A stretch of DNA of 64,000 nt from CAYJAY01 sp964368445 (GCA_964368445.1 CAYJAY010000001.1:1-64000); one strand, 5' to 3'. Numbered from the stretch's first letter, positions 25,633-35,333 are shown. A program made the numbers and translations. Notes: generated from the letters alone by a model not told the origin.

Positions 25633-26643
25633 TTATTTCAAAACCGTTTTTGCAAAAGCAAAATAAGTTTCGTCGGGCGTTTTTGCGGGAATTTCACAAC
25701 CGCAACTCAGCATAAAATTTTTGCCTTTTGCTTTTTCCAAAAGCTCCAAACCTTTGTTTTCGGCATGTTGTGGTGTGGCGTCCGCCAAGTCGTCCACAGG
25801 GCTTGCGTTTCCTTTAAAAGCCATGTTCGCGGCGGTGAACACTTCGCACGCCTTGTCAAAATCGGTCATGCTGTCGATGTTGACCAAGTCAACTCCATTC
25901 TGGGCCATTAGATGAATAGTTGCGTTTGTGTTTCCGCATATATGAAGTTTTGAATATGCTCCGGCGGCTCTTATGCCGCTTGCAACTTTTTTTTGATAGG
26001 GAAGAGCAAACTCTTCAAACAAAGCGGCAGAAATAAGCGAGGCGGCGGCATCGCCACACCCTATCAAATCCGCTCCGGCGGCAATTTGAGCTTTTGCGAA
26101 TTCGATTTCGATGTCTGCGGCAAAATCCAGCATTTGATGAACAAATTCCGGTTCGTCATACAGCATGTACATCATCTCTTCAACGCCTAACCAATCGGCA
26201 ACTTCGGCAAAAGGCATCTCCACCCAACCGGTAATAAGAGCTTTTTGTTTAAGATGTTTTGATAATCCTTCGATAGTTTCAATTCGGTTTCTCGTTCGAG
26301 AGCCTTTTTTCATAACATCCGGAAGAGAGAGCTTTTTAAAATCGTCTTCGCAACTTATTAAAGGCGTTTTAAGATGTGGGGTGGCGTTGAGCGGATAGTC
26401 CATCTCGCCGCCCAAATCCGCAGAAAGTCTGTATGAATCGGTGCTGACCGTTACCGCATCGACCATGTAGTTTTCATATAGGTTAAGTTGCGCTTCAATT
26501 AACGCGTTTGCGTCGGTCGAATAGGTTCTATAGTCAACCTTTGCCCTGTCAGCCGCAAAAAACATCATTAAAGGAAAAAACGGTGTTCTGTCGGGCTTGT
26601 TGTGGTTTAAAACCGCAAGGCATCTTTCTTTGCTTGTCATCAT
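25633..26643 (-). CDS. UroD-superfamily protein, zinc methyltransferase type (1 of 4)
   Basis: A 336-residue TIM-barrel protein of the uroporphyrinogen decarboxylase superfamily. It keeps His234-Ile-Cys236 (HICGNT) and Cys314 (SCGCEIP), the zinc ligand pattern of methylcobamide:acceptor methyltransferases such as MtaA, and it lacks the heme-pathway context. That makes transfer of a one-carbon group more likely than decarboxylation of uroporphyrinogen, but no corrinoid protein is nearby. AGGGAG precedes ATG 26643 by nine bases. It is divergent from the L-fucose-isomerase-like gene at 27067 and upstream of a PfkB kinase. The actual substrate is unknown. Confidence 0.8.
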   Translation of the reverse strand: MMTSKERCLAVLNHNKPDRTPFFPLMMFFAADRAKVDYRTYSTDANALIEAQLNLYENYMVDAVTVSTDSYRLSADLGGEMDYPLNATPHLKTPLISCEDDFKKLSLPDVMKKGSRTRNRIETIEGLSKHLKQKALITGWVEMPFAEVADWLGVEEMMYMLYDEPEFVHQMLDFAADIEIEFAKAQIAAGADLIGCGDAAASLISAALFEEFALPYQKKVASGIRAAGAYSKLHICGNTNATIHLMAQNGVDLVNIDSMTDFDKACEVFTAANMAFKGNASPVDDLADATPQHAENKGLELLEKAKGKNFMLSCGCEIPAKTPDETYFAFAKTVLK

Positions 26644-27066
26644 TTTGATTTACTCCCTGTATTTTTTTATAAATTTTTGTTTGCGTTAAGAATGATTGTA
26701 TCTATAGATTATTTAATACGAAGCTAAGTTTTGTAAGTTGAAAAAGTTTTAATTTATCGTTTGTTTAAGCCTATTTTTACAATAGACAACAAAGTGATTT
26801 TAACAAAATAACTTTGATAAGTCAAGATATATATAATGTCAAAAAGAGCTAGTTTAATGCAAGAAATAAAGCTAACTTAGCAACATGATTAAAGAGTTTT
26901 TTATCATAAACAATAAAGGTTTTGTGTGTATAAGAGAATCAACCAACTCAATATGGTTGCATAACGAATGTGATAAATTTTTCTGAAAAAAATACTATTT
27001 TATGTGCTAATATGTTATAATAGAACTAGCAAACAAAGCTTCAAAAAGAAAGGAATTTATTTTATT
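26644..27066. promoter_or_regulatory. 423-bp divergent regulatory region
   Basis: This AT-rich stretch separates the UroD-family gene (minus) from the isomerase-like gene (plus). The only clear signal is an extended -10, TGTTATAAT (27013-27021), about 45 bases before the isomerase start; no good -35 matches it, so it may need an activator. A weaker minus-strand candidate (TTCAAC, 18 bp, TATTAA) lies near 26710-26740. No ORF, repeat or riboswitch is recognisable in the rest. Confidence 0.5.
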
Positions 27067-28536
27067 ATGATCAACAATATACCTGATTTAAAATTAGGCA
27101 TAGTCGCAGTTTCTCGAGGTTGTTTTCCGGCTTCTCTTTCTAAAACTCGCATGCAAAATATAGCGAATAGCTATGGCGAGGATATCTATCAATGTTCCGT
27201 TATAGTGGAAGATGAAAACGATGCATTGTTAGCAGTTAACGAGCTTAAACAAAACGGAGTTAATGCTTTGGTGGTTTTTTTGGGGAACTTTGGTCCCGAA
27301 AATGCAGAGACTCTTTTGGGAGAATGGTTTGACGGACCTTTGATGTATGCGGCGGCAGCAGAAGGCGACGGAAACTTGGTTGACGGCAGAGGAGACGCAT
27401 ATTGTGGAATGTTAAACTGCAGCTACAACTTGGGGCTTAGAAACATAAAAGCATTTATACCGAAATTCCCGGTTGGCTTAGCTTCCGATGTTTGTGAAAT
27501 GATTGAGAAATTTAAGCCGATAGCGAGGGCAGTTATCGGGATGAAAAAGCTAAAAATCATTACATTTGGCCCGAGACCGAATGATTTTTTAGCGTGCAAT
27601 GCTCCCATTAAACCGCTTTATGATCTAGGCGTTGCTATCGAGGAAAACAGCGAGCTTGATTTATATGCGGCATATAAACAACATAACAATGATCCGCGCA
27701 TACCCGAACTTGTTAAGGAGATGCAAAAAGAGATTGGTGAATCAAGTCTTTCGGGAATTCTTCCAAAGCTTGCGCAATACGAAATAACGTTAAACGATTG
27801 GATGGATCAACACAAGGGTGTATATGAATACATAGCTTTTGCAAATAAATGTTGGCCCGCGTTTCAAACAGAGTTTGGGTTTGTTCCATGTTATGTAAAC
27901 TCTAGGTTTGCTGCTCGTGGAATTCCAATTAGTTGCGAGGTTGATATATACGGAGCGCTTTCAGAATATATCGCGATTTGCGTAACACAACAGCCGGTAA
28001 CGTTACTTGACATAAACAACAGTGTGCCGGCGTCTATCTTTGAAAAAGGAATCAAGGGAAAATATGACGTTCGACTTAACGAGACATTCATGGGATTCCA
28101 CTGTGGAAATACCTGTGCTTCTATGGTGAAGAATCCACATTTGGGATATCAACTTATCATGAAACGAAGTCTTGAACCGGACGCTGCCGAACCCGATATT
28201 ACACGGGGAACGTTAGAGGGAGACTTAAAGGCAGGGGACATAACACTTTTCCGTTTACAAAGCACAGCCGACACATCGCTTAAAGCGTATATAGCACAAG
28301 GGGCGGTTTTGGATGTTCCGACAGAAAGTTTCGGCTCTATTGGTATAATAGCAATTCCCGAGATGGAGCGGTTCTATCGTCATGTGCTTTTAGAGAAACG
28401 GTTCCCACACCACACTGTTTTGGCGTTTGGGAAACAAGGAGAAGCGTTGTTCGACATTCTTAAATATCTAGGCATTACCGATATTGGATATAACAGACCA
28501 AAGTCGTTGCCATACGATACCGAAAATCCTTTTTAG
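27067..28536 (+). CDS. L-fucose/arabinose-isomerase-like protein (1 of 2)
   Basis: A 489-residue protein with the layout of the L-fucose isomerase family, which interconverts aldoses and ketoses using a metal held by Glu and Asp. Candidate ligands are Glu in SCEVDIYGALSEY, Asp in LLDINNS and His in FHCGNTCAS. The overall similarity is to the uncharacterised FucI-like branch, so the sugar cannot be named. ATG 27067 is preferred over the in-frame upstream ATG (27012 region) because the promoter -10 would lie inside the longer frame and AAAGAAAGG precedes 27067. It is divergent from UroD-family gene 1 and convergent with UroD-family gene 2. Confidence 0.78.
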   Translation: MINNIPDLKLGIVAVSRGCFPASLSKTRMQNIANSYGEDIYQCSVIVEDENDALLAVNELKQNGVNALVVFLGNFGPENAETLLGEWFDGPLMYAAAAEGDGNLVDGRGDAYCGMLNCSYNLGLRNIKAFIPKFPVGLASDVCEMIEKFKPIARAVIGMKKLKIITFGPRPNDFLACNAPIKPLYDLGVAIEENSELDLYAAYKQHNNDPRIPELVKEMQKEIGESSLSGILPKLAQYEITLNDWMDQHKGVYEYIAFANKCWPAFQTEFGFVPCYVNSRFAARGIPISCEVDIYGALSEYIAICVTQQPVTLLDINNSVPASIFEKGIKGKYDVRLNETFMGFHCGNTCASMVKNPHLGYQLIMKRSLEPDAAEPDITRGTLEGDLKAGDITLFRLQSTADTSLKAYIAQGAVLDVPTESFGSIGIIAIPEMERFYRHVLLEKRFPHHTVLAFGKQGEALFDILKYLGITDIGYNRPKSLPYDTENPF

Positions 28537-28576
28537 AATATAAAAATGCTTATGTAGCTTTAACCTGTTAAAAAAG

Positions 28577-28611
28577 ACGCCTCGATTTCAAATTTAACGA
28601 AATCGAGGCGT
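28577..28611. terminator. Bidirectional terminator between convergent genes
   Basis: ACGCCTCGATTTC (28577-28589) pairs perfectly with GAAATCGAGGCGT (28599-28611). A-rich sequence on the left and T-rich sequence on the right let it work on both strands, ending the isomerase gene and the minus-strand ABC operon. Confidence 0.8.
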
Positions 28612-28648
28612 TATATTTATTGCCTTTTTTCATCAATTAAATAACAAC

Positions 28649-29956
28649 TTACCTTGCTATTTCTTCTCTTGCCATCTCAACCCAACGAGATGCATTGCGT
28701 GGGCAATTTCCAAGAGTGTTATTATCTTTCATAATAATTTCCGGAACACAATTTTTTGTTGCATCAAGTGCACGGCGAAGATCTTTTCGCACGACATCTT
28801 CGTCCATATTAGCAGTAGCTAAATAAGAGGGCATCGGCTTAAGTGACGTTATATAATTCATGCCGAAAAGCTGTTCCGCTTTACTCCAGTCTGCCCAAGG
28901 TGAGAACGAAACACGGCGTAAACGAGGAAGCTGTTTAACGTATTTCCATCGAACATCTGACGCCTCGCAACAACCATAGCAGTTTAGTCCAAACCGTTCG
29001 GTGATCTTTTTGTGATAAGGCAACACAAACTCTGCGTACGAATCCGGACTTATTGAACTTGTTTCTTGGCTTTCAACAAATCCCCACATGTCCATAGTCG
29101 TTACTTTGCTAATATTTTGTGGGTCGGCAAGATGGTCGGTGAAACCAAATCCGCCCGAACCTACATAGGTGTTGCCGGTGTTTGACGAAAGAAGGTCGTT
29201 TTGTTGAAGAAAGTCTAAACGTTTAAGTTGACCTTCACACAACAGATTCATGAGAGCGTGGACGCCCTCCGGCTCGAGAATGGTATCCATCATTAGCTCT
29301 TCAAGACCGCGAAGGTTTATGAACTCCCATGTCATGCCTAATGTCCACCACCAGTTATGCTTGCGTCGAACATTAAGGATATCATCAAATATCGATAGCG
29401 CCAACTCCATAACCTGGTCTGACTCTGGTTTATCAATTATAATTTCGGGATAGTGTATGTTTGGAAGATCCTCTTCGTAGTCTTCGATTGCCTGCTTCAT
29501 TTTATACGCGCCGCCGTGGTCACCGCCAACTTTAACAACATCTACCCCCCAACCTGTCGTTGAAAACGAAAAAGGTACATCAAAATTGTTGTCGATTACA
29601 CGGTCGTCTTTCATAACCTCAAACCAATAGATCTGTTTGAGAAAATGCATCTCCCATACACGAGCCAAAGGGTCTTTGCAAGTCAACGTGTCTGCCGATA
29701 TACACTCGTTCCAACCATTTTCAGGATCTATAAACACCAAAGGTTCATTTGTTTTAAGGTCGTTATGTGCTTTCCAAAGCTCTGCTTTTTTCTTTTGAAT
29801 TGGAAGCTGTGCAATTTCTGCCATGCGAGAAGCCAAACTGCGAAGGCGCTCTTTTTCATCCGCATTAAATTTATAACTTGAATTAATCGTCTTAAGTTCG
29901 GGTATTCCTGCGGCAGTGTGCATTGTTGCCGGATCAACTTTGTTAAGTATGTCCAT
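28649..29956 (-). CDS. Long, divergent UroD-superfamily protein (2 of 4)
   Basis: At 435 residues this is about 80-100 longer than the other three UroD-superfamily members here. The barrel is recognisable (VGGDHGGAYKMK, LEELMMDTILEPEGVHALM, PYHKKITERFG), but the His of the zinc pattern is missing: the site reads NCYGCCEAS, with another Cys in TLGNCPRNAS. It may bind metal differently. TAGGAG precedes ATG 29956. It is the last gene of a unit encoding an ABC importer, 9 bp after the ATPase gene, so its substrate is probably related to the imported sugar. Function unknown. Confidence 0.7.
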   Translation of the reverse strand: MDILNKVDPATMHTAAGIPELKTINSSYKFNADEKERLRSLASRMAEIAQLPIQKKKAELWKAHNDLKTNEPLVFIDPENGWNECISADTLTCKDPLARVWEMHFLKQIYWFEVMKDDRVIDNNFDVPFSFSTTGWGVDVVKVGGDHGGAYKMKQAIEDYEEDLPNIHYPEIIIDKPESDQVMELALSIFDDILNVRRKHNWWWTLGMTWEFINLRGLEELMMDTILEPEGVHALMNLLCEGQLKRLDFLQQNDLLSSNTGNTYVGSGGFGFTDHLADPQNISKVTTMDMWGFVESQETSSISPDSYAEFVLPYHKKITERFGLNCYGCCEASDVRWKYVKQLPRLRRVSFSPWADWSKAEQLFGMNYITSLKPMPSYLATANMDEDVVRKDLRRALDATKNCVPEIIMKDNNTLGNCPRNASRWVEMAREEIAR

Positions 29957-29965
29957 TTTTTTCTC

Positions 29966-31498
29966 CTATACTACATCTTTATTTGCCACATTAGTAGCCA
30001 ACAACATGATTGATTCCTGTGTACAATCTTTTGCGTCAAGTTCACCTTGAATCTTTCCGTTTGCCAAAACAATAACGCGATCGGACATCGAGATAAGCTC
30101 GGGAAGTTCAGATGAAATCATTATTATAGCGATGCCCTGGCTAGCTAAGTCAACCATAATTTTATAAATTTCATATTTGGCGCCAACGTCAATGCCGCGT
30201 GTTGGTTCGTCCATAATGAGTACTTTGGGTTTACGCATAAGCCATTTACTTAAAACAACTTTTTGTTGGTTTCCGCCCGAAAGCTGTTGAATCGGAACAT
30301 AAATAGAGTTGGCCTTAACCGACATCTTGTCCATATATTCTTGGGCAACCGCAATCTCTTGTTTGTTGTTTAACACACCGTGCTTTGATATATTTTGTAG
30401 CGATGCTAGAGTCATGTTCATTTTAATATCCAAAACCCCAACTGTTCCGTCTGTCTTTCGTTCCTCGGTCACCAAAGCTATGTCGTGGGCTATGGCATCT
30501 TTAGAGGAATTAATGGATATTTTTTTGCCATCCATATATATTTCGCCTGTGCTTTTTTGAAGCTTGCCGAATATACCTCCGACAAGTTCGCTTCTGCCCG
30601 CCCCAACAAGACCTGATATTCCCAAAATCTCGCCTTTGCGAACATTAAAAGAAACATTGTTGATTATGTTTTTATCTTTTGTATAGGGATGTGGAACGCT
30701 TATGTTTTCAACCGATAACGCTATGTCTCCGATTGGCACCGATTCTTTGGGATAATAGCTGTCGATTGTGCGCCCAACCATGTCAGAAACGACGGTCGAT
30801 TCATTTGTGTCTGTCTTCAAATTAGATGAGATGCTTTTGCCATCGCGCAACACGGTTATTCTGTCAACGTTTGCAAACACCTCGTCAAGTTTATGCGAAA
30901 TTAAAATACAAGCTATTCCTTGTTCTTTAAGCTTGTGTAAAATACTAAAGAGTTTTTCAGATTCGTTAATGGTGAGCGGTGATGTCGGCTCGTCTAAAAC
31001 AAGTATTTTTGGTTTTTTTGACAGCGCTCGTGCGATAGAAACAAGCTGTTGTTGGCTGGTACTTAAGTTACGCAATGTGGAATGTGTGTCTATTTCCAAA
31101 CCAACCATATCAAGATATTGCTTAGTCTCTTGATGCATTTTTTTCCAATCTATTTTGCGGTTGGTGCAAATCCAACGCCCTAAAAACAAATTTTCTGCTA
31201 CGCTTAAATCGAGATGCATACTTATCTCTTGGTATATCATCGCAATACCGGATTTTTCCGATTGAGCGGTGTTGTTAAAAACGCATTTTTTGCCATTAAT
31301 AAAGATGTCTCCTTTATAGGAAGAAGCAGGATATGAACCGCTTAACACCTTCATTAGGGTGGACTTTCCCGCGCCATTTTCGCCGCAAAGTGCCAAAATT
31401 TCACCTTCGTAAGCTTCGAAGCTTACATTGTCTAATGCTCTAACACCCGGGAACAGTTTTGTTATGTTAAGCATTTCTAACACTTTTTTGCTACCCAT
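29966..31498 (-). CDS. Sugar ABC transporter ATPase, RbsA/XylG type
   Basis: A double ATPase of 510 residues energising a ribose/xylose-class importer. Domain 1 has GENGAGKST and LSTSQQQL (a variant signature) with VLDEPTS; domain 2 has GLVGAGRSEL (degenerate Walker A, normal for this family), LSGGNQQK and IMDEPTRG. ATG 31498 is chosen because GGGGGTAG precedes it; the longer frame runs into the permease gene. It lies 4 bp after the permease gene and 9 bp before the UroD-superfamily gene. Confidence 0.93.
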   Translation of the reverse strand: MGSKKVLEMLNITKLFPGVRALDNVSFEAYEGEILALCGENGAGKSTLMKVLSGSYPASSYKGDIFINGKKCVFNNTAQSEKSGIAMIYQEISMHLDLSVAENLFLGRWICTNRKIDWKKMHQETKQYLDMVGLEIDTHSTLRNLSTSQQQLVSIARALSKKPKILVLDEPTSPLTINESEKLFSILHKLKEQGIACILISHKLDEVFANVDRITVLRDGKSISSNLKTDTNESTVVSDMVGRTIDSYYPKESVPIGDIALSVENISVPHPYTKDKNIINNVSFNVRKGEILGISGLVGAGRSELVGGIFGKLQKSTGEIYMDGKKISINSSKDAIAHDIALVTEERKTDGTVGVLDIKMNMTLASLQNISKHGVLNNKQEIAVAQEYMDKMSVKANSIYVPIQQLSGGNQQKVVLSKWLMRKPKVLIMDEPTRGIDVGAKYEIYKIMVDLASQGIAIIMISSELPELISMSDRVIVLANGKIQGELDAKDCTQESIMLLATNVANKDVV

Positions 31499-31502
31499 TG
31501 AA

Positions 31503-32492
31503 CTACCCCCTGCTTCCAGATAGGCGTTTACGACGGTAGGTGTCGATGCCAACAGCCAAAATTATAATGGCGCCAACAACAACTTTTTGCCAATATATGT
31601 TGATTTGAACCATTGTCATTGCAACGGTTAAAACTTCCATAATAGAAACACCTATTACCGTTCCGATAATAGAACCATATCCACCAAACGTGCTAGTTCC
31701 GCCTATAACAACTGATGCAATAACAGTCATTTCCCAACCGGTTCCGGCGTTAGCTTGTGATGTTGAAAGACGAGCGGCGGTGATTATGCCGGCCCCTGCT
31801 GAAAGAGTTGCAAGCAAAATGTATGTCAGGATTTTTATCTTGTTTATATTAATTCCCGAAACACGTGCTGTTTCTTCGTTTCCGCCGATAGCCATTACGC
31901 TTCGGCCAAAAACCGTATGCTTCAATAAGAAATGAGCGATAATTGTTATGACAAAGGCGATGTATATCGAGTATGGTATGCCAAGAAATGAACCAATTCC
32001 AATCTCGTTAAACGCGTCAGGAAACCCTTGGTATGGACGACCCTTAGACATAACGTTGACAAAACCTCTTGCTATGTTCATCATACCCAACGTGACGATA
32101 AGCGGAGGTATCGAAAAACGAGTGACGATAAGCCCGTTTACCAATCCGATAATTGCACCTACGACTAGGCCTAAGATAATGGCAATTGGTATAGGAAGTT
32201 CGACAACGCTTAGAAAATAGCCGGTGACCATTCCGCCAAGAGCCAACGCCGAACCAACAGACAAATCAAGAGCGCCTAGAATAAACACAAATGTCATTCC
32301 GATTGCGCCGATTAGAGTGATTGAAATGTTTCGTGTTATGTTGATAATATTATCTACGCTTGCAAACACAGGGTTAACAATTGTTGTTAAAACACATATT
32401 AAAATCAACGGAATAAGAATACCTATTTCTCTAAAAGCAAGAATTTTCTTTAGAACAACTAGTATTCCTTTGTTCTTATTATTTGTTTCCAT
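31503..32492 (-). CDS. Sugar ABC transporter permease, RbsC type
   Basis: A 329-residue membrane protein with eight to ten hydrophobic segments and the BPD_transp_2 family signature: GALDLSVGSALALGG near residue 75 and AIGGNEETARVSGININ near 205. It forms the membrane channel of the importer with the ATPase just downstream. The gene starts 168 bp after the binding-protein gene, with a hairpin in the gap. Confidence 0.93.
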   Translation of the reverse strand: METNNKNKGILVVLKKILAFREIGILIPLILICVLTTIVNPVFASVDNIINITRNISITLIGAIGMTFVFILGALDLSVGSALALGGMVTGYFLSVVELPIPIAIILGLVVGAIIGLVNGLIVTRFSIPPLIVTLGMMNIARGFVNVMSKGRPYQGFPDAFNEIGIGSFLGIPYSIYIAFVITIIAHFLLKHTVFGRSVMAIGGNEETARVSGININKIKILTYILLATLSAGAGIITAARLSTSQANAGTGWEMTVIASVVIGGTSTFGGYGSIIGTVIGVSIMEVLTVAMTMVQINIYWQKVVVGAIIILAVGIDTYRRKRLSGSRG

Positions 32493-32599
32493 GTACCAAA
32501 ATCTCCTTAAAATAAATTTACGCTATAAAATCGTCAGACAATAACAAACAAATTTTGCAATTAATGAAGAATTGTAAAAATTAAAGTTATACGCTAAAG

Positions 32600-32627
32600 A
32601 TAGGCCGAGCTTAAACGCCCGGCCTAT
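32600..32627 (-). terminator. Hairpin between binding-protein and permease genes
   Basis: ATAGGCCGAGC (32600-32610) pairs with GCCCGGCCTAT (32617-32627) with one mismatch. There is no long T-run on the minus strand, so it probably terminates partly or protects the upstream message, raising binding protein over permease. Confidence 0.55.
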
Positions 32628-32660
32628 TGTTACTTAAACATTTTGTTAGACGTTGTAGAC

Positions 32661-33632
32661 TTATTTGTAGCTGTCAACATTTTCTTTTGTTACAACAATA
32701 ACGCCTGTGTCGATGATATCTTCAGCAGGGCCCGTTCCATCAATTGTTTCTTGAAGCAATTGGATGCCTCTATAGCCCATTTCACCGTTTCTTTGAACGA
32801 CTGTTGCGTACACAACATCTTCACGGATGTATTTAAGAGTATCGTCCATGTCGTCGAATCCAACTAAGCTAACTTCGCCTTCCATTCCGCGCTCGATAAC
32901 AACTTTTGCTGCGCCTTGAACGTCAGTTGCGCTTACGCCAAACATAGCGTCCATTTCAGGATATGTTTGAAGAAGTGTTTGAGCTTTTTGTGTTGCTTGT
33001 AGCAAGTCAGAGTTTGAAGGTTCTATAGCAAGAACTTCCATTCCGGGTTGATCTTTGATTGCATCTTTAAAACCATCTATACGTTGGTTCAAGCTTGCTT
33101 GGTTGATTTCACCTGTGATGATGCCTATCATAGCTTCGCCACCAGTTGCTTCAATCATTGCCATTCCGGCTTCTTGGCCGGCTGCGAAGTTTGAAGTACC
33201 TGCGTAATAGCTTCTTTTTGATTCAGGAGCATCTGTGTCTATGAGAACAACAGGAATTCCTGCATCAACAGCTTTGTCAATGACGGGGCCAAACGCTGTG
33301 GGATCCAAAGCCATTGTCAATATACCATCAACTTTTGATGCGATAGCAGTTTCAATTGCTTTGATTTGCTCGTCAACGTTAACTTCAGCAGGACCAGAAA
33401 GTATAAGTTCCACGCCAAGTTCTTCGGCCGATCTAAGTGCTTCTTCTTCAACTGTTACCCAATACGGATGGGTTGTCAAAGGCGACACAAATGCAAATGT
33501 TAAGCTTTCTGCCGGGGCTTCTGTGTTTTCTTCCGGGGCTTCTGTCGGGGTTTCCGCTTCGGGTGTACTCGCACATGCTACTAAAGTAAACATCAGTACA
33601 AGTGACAAAACTAGTGCTAATAACTTTTTCAT
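32661..33632 (-). CDS. Sugar-binding lipoprotein of ABC importer
   Basis: A 323-residue periplasmic-binding-protein type 1 (RbsB-like). The signal peptide ends in the lipobox LVAC with Cys20 as lipid anchor, followed by a Glu/Pro/Thr-rich linker (21-42). The binding core starts at FAFVSPLTTHPYW and contains LDPTAFGPVIDKAVDAGIPV and DTDAPESKRS. It captures the sugar outside the cell for the permease and ATPase encoded next. It has a perfect promoter about 140 bases upstream, so it can be expressed independently of the isomerase-like gene before it. Confidence 0.92.
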   Translation of the reverse strand: MKKLLALVLSLVLMFTLVACASTPEAETPTEAPEENTEAPAESLTFAFVSPLTTHPYWVTVEEEALRSAEELGVELILSGPAEVNVDEQIKAIETAIASKVDGILTMALDPTAFGPVIDKAVDAGIPVVLIDTDAPESKRSYYAGTSNFAAGQEAGMAMIEATGGEAMIGIITGEINQASLNQRIDGFKDAIKDQPGMEVLAIEPSNSDLLQATQKAQTLLQTYPEMDAMFGVSATDVQGAAKVVIERGMEGEVSLVGFDDMDDTLKYIREDVVYATVVQRNGEMGYRGIQLLQETIDGTGPAEDIIDTGVIVVTKENVDSYK

Positions 33633-33756
33633 TTCCTTTTCTCCATTTTTTGTTATTTATTTGATCGCTGTGTGCGATTAAATACTTCTTTGATTATTTG
33701 GACTGACTAAATTCACAAAAAAAACTGTTGACTTTGTACAAATAACACTGTAATAG

Positions 33757-33773
33757 GCTAAAGCGTTTTAAGC
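33757..33773 (-). promoter_or_regulatory. Palindromic operator candidate at the transcript start
   Basis: GCTAAAGCGTTTTAAGC is a near-palindrome centred on GCG, placed directly downstream of the -10 box and over the predicted start site of the binding-protein transcript. A repressor bound here would block transcription. It resembles LacI/CcpA-type sites in symmetry but is not a clean cre match. Confidence 0.5.
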
Positions 33774-33774
33774 A

Positions 33775-33803
33775 ATTATACAGCTACTTAAAACATATGT
33801 CAA
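33775..33803 (-). promoter_or_regulatory. Perfect-consensus promoter of the binding-protein gene
   Basis: On the minus strand TTGACA (33803-33798), a 17-bp spacer and TATAAT (33780-33775), all exact consensus. The leader to the gene start at 33632 is about 135 bases long. Confidence 0.8.
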
Positions 33804-33866
33804 CTGATTAATCTTTCCACCATGAAAAGCTATCACAACAAGAGCAGTTAGGTGGCTAATTCTCGA

Positions 33867-35231
33867 CTAGATCCATTCAATCCCCAATAATTTGCAAAGG
33901 TCATGAAGAGCTTCGGTTTGATCACCATATGTAACAATTACATGTTGCGACCCAACTACCTGGGCAAACTCTTCTACCGTGCAACTTTCAAGCTCGACTT
34001 CAAGGCTTGGAAGCTGTGGCGCCGGCTCGTCCCAACCATATTCATTCCATTCGGGAGGGGTTTTTGCTGTTCCGGTGTAGCTGTGCATGTAGTATTTCCC
34101 TTTTTTATACTGCAAACGTGAACAGGTAACTTTGCCGGTTTTAAGGGAGGATACGTTTAGAAGCGAACTGCTTAAAAGACCGAATGCCGCAGGAAGCACC
34201 TTAACATCACCATCTGTTGCTGCTGCCGGAATATAGTCCGGAACACCAATTAAAACGCTTTTTGGGAAAAATTCGTAATATTCGAGGTAGGGCACGGTTT
34301 GCCCTGTAAGGTAACGCATCATAAGTTGTGTTACATTTCCAAGAACATCATTTTCCGGCGTAGTTAAAACATTGTTATAGTGTTCAAGTAACATAAACAC
34401 CATAGCCGGAGGAAATCCTAATAATTTTTTCATGCCGTCAACATCTACAAGCGTAACGGCTTCCCAACCTTGTTGATCAATTTTTTTACTTATAGCAAGA
34501 GCATACTTAACGCCCTTTATTATTGTTTCGTCAACACATTCCCCTTGGAATTTCCAGTTCTCTTTGACAAACTTTACGCCTTGTGCAATTTTGTCTTTAT
34601 CTAGCGTCTCAACCGTTTGAACCATCTCTAACATCTCGTATGACTCAACCTCAACACCGATTTCTCGGCGTAGAGAAGAGGCTTCGTAGGTGGTGCTGTA
34701 AAGCAACATATCACGATAACCCATCGTTCCAATCTTTGCGTTGCGCAAAGCTCTTTCTGAATAGGCTGCTGATATGAATGCTTGGATTTTGTCTATTGGT
34801 TCAAGTTGGCCTATCATATTGTATACATATTTAAAGCGATAGTCTAAAGCTTCAAATGTCGGGCGCAGTGATGTTGTTCCGGCTTGTTCGGCTGTAGTTA
34901 TAATTCTGCCGTTGCTTTTCCAACCACACAAACCCCAAAGAAGAATCGGCATCTTGCGATAGGTATCTGTTACACGCAAAACTGCATGAGCCGGAATCCA
35001 TCCGGCAACACATACTATAAGGCAATCGATATCTTGACCATGAAGGATTGTCAAAGCACTGTTTGCTGTTTTGCTGTCCTCGTCGTCGATTACAACGCCG
35101 CCATCTATGATATCCATATCTATCGCCGAAAGGCTGACAATAGCGTTGTCGTGTTTTTCCTGAAGTTTTTCAAACGGTGTGTTGATTTCTCCAAAACATA
35201 CAAATCCAACCCGTTTTCTTTTGTTAGTCAT
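33867..35231 (-). CDS. L-fucose/arabinose-isomerase-like protein (2 of 2)
   Basis: A 454-residue protein of the same broad FucI/AraA-like group as the one at 27067, but only distantly similar to it. Visible landmarks are VGFVCFGEINTPFEKLQ at the N-terminus, VCVAGWIPAHAVLRV, a Glu/Asp pair in PENDVLGNVTQLMMRYL that may bind metal, and a C-terminal GSQHVIVTYGDQTEAL. AAGGAG precedes ATG 35231. It is first in the minus-strand unit that continues with the ABC importer and UroD-superfamily gene 2. The sugar acted on is unknown. Confidence 0.72.
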   Translation of the reverse strand: MTNKRKRVGFVCFGEINTPFEKLQEKHDNAIVSLSAIDMDIIDGGVVIDDEDSKTANSALTILHGQDIDCLIVCVAGWIPAHAVLRVTDTYRKMPILLWGLCGWKSNGRIITTAEQAGTTSLRPTFEALDYRFKYVYNMIGQLEPIDKIQAFISAAYSERALRNAKIGTMGYRDMLLYSTTYEASSLRREIGVEVESYEMLEMVQTVETLDKDKIAQGVKFVKENWKFQGECVDETIIKGVKYALAISKKIDQQGWEAVTLVDVDGMKKLLGFPPAMVFMLLEHYNNVLTTPENDVLGNVTQLMMRYLTGQTVPYLEYYEFFPKSVLIGVPDYIPAAATDGDVKVLPAAFGLLSSSLLNVSSLKTGKVTCSRLQYKKGKYYMHSYTGTAKTPPEWNEYGWDEPAPQLPSLEVELESCTVEEFAQVVGSQHVIVTYGDQTEALHDLCKLLGIEWI

Positions 35232-35316
35232 ACCAGTTCTCCTTTTACTTTAGTAATAGATACCTAAAAATTTTGTTTTATAAAATTTCTTTAGTAAACT
35301 TAACAATTATTTTTAA

Positions 35317-35333
35317 TAAAATAGCGTATTTTA
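35317..35333. promoter_or_regulatory. TAAAATA-GCG-TATTTTA palindrome
   Basis: Seven-base arms are exact inverted copies around GCG. It lies in the leader of the minus-strand isomerase gene, about 85 bases before its ATG. Its TAAA...CG...TTTA layout resembles the sites at 33757 and 41799. The rest of the 317-bp gap 35232-35548 holds the two divergent promoters listed next. Confidence 0.45.

Noticed and set aside
26644..27066. Riboswitch (for example cobalamin, which would fit the UroD idea) in the long divergent gap
   Set aside because: I could not find the conserved B12-box or any paired helices; the region is mostly unstructured A/T sequence.
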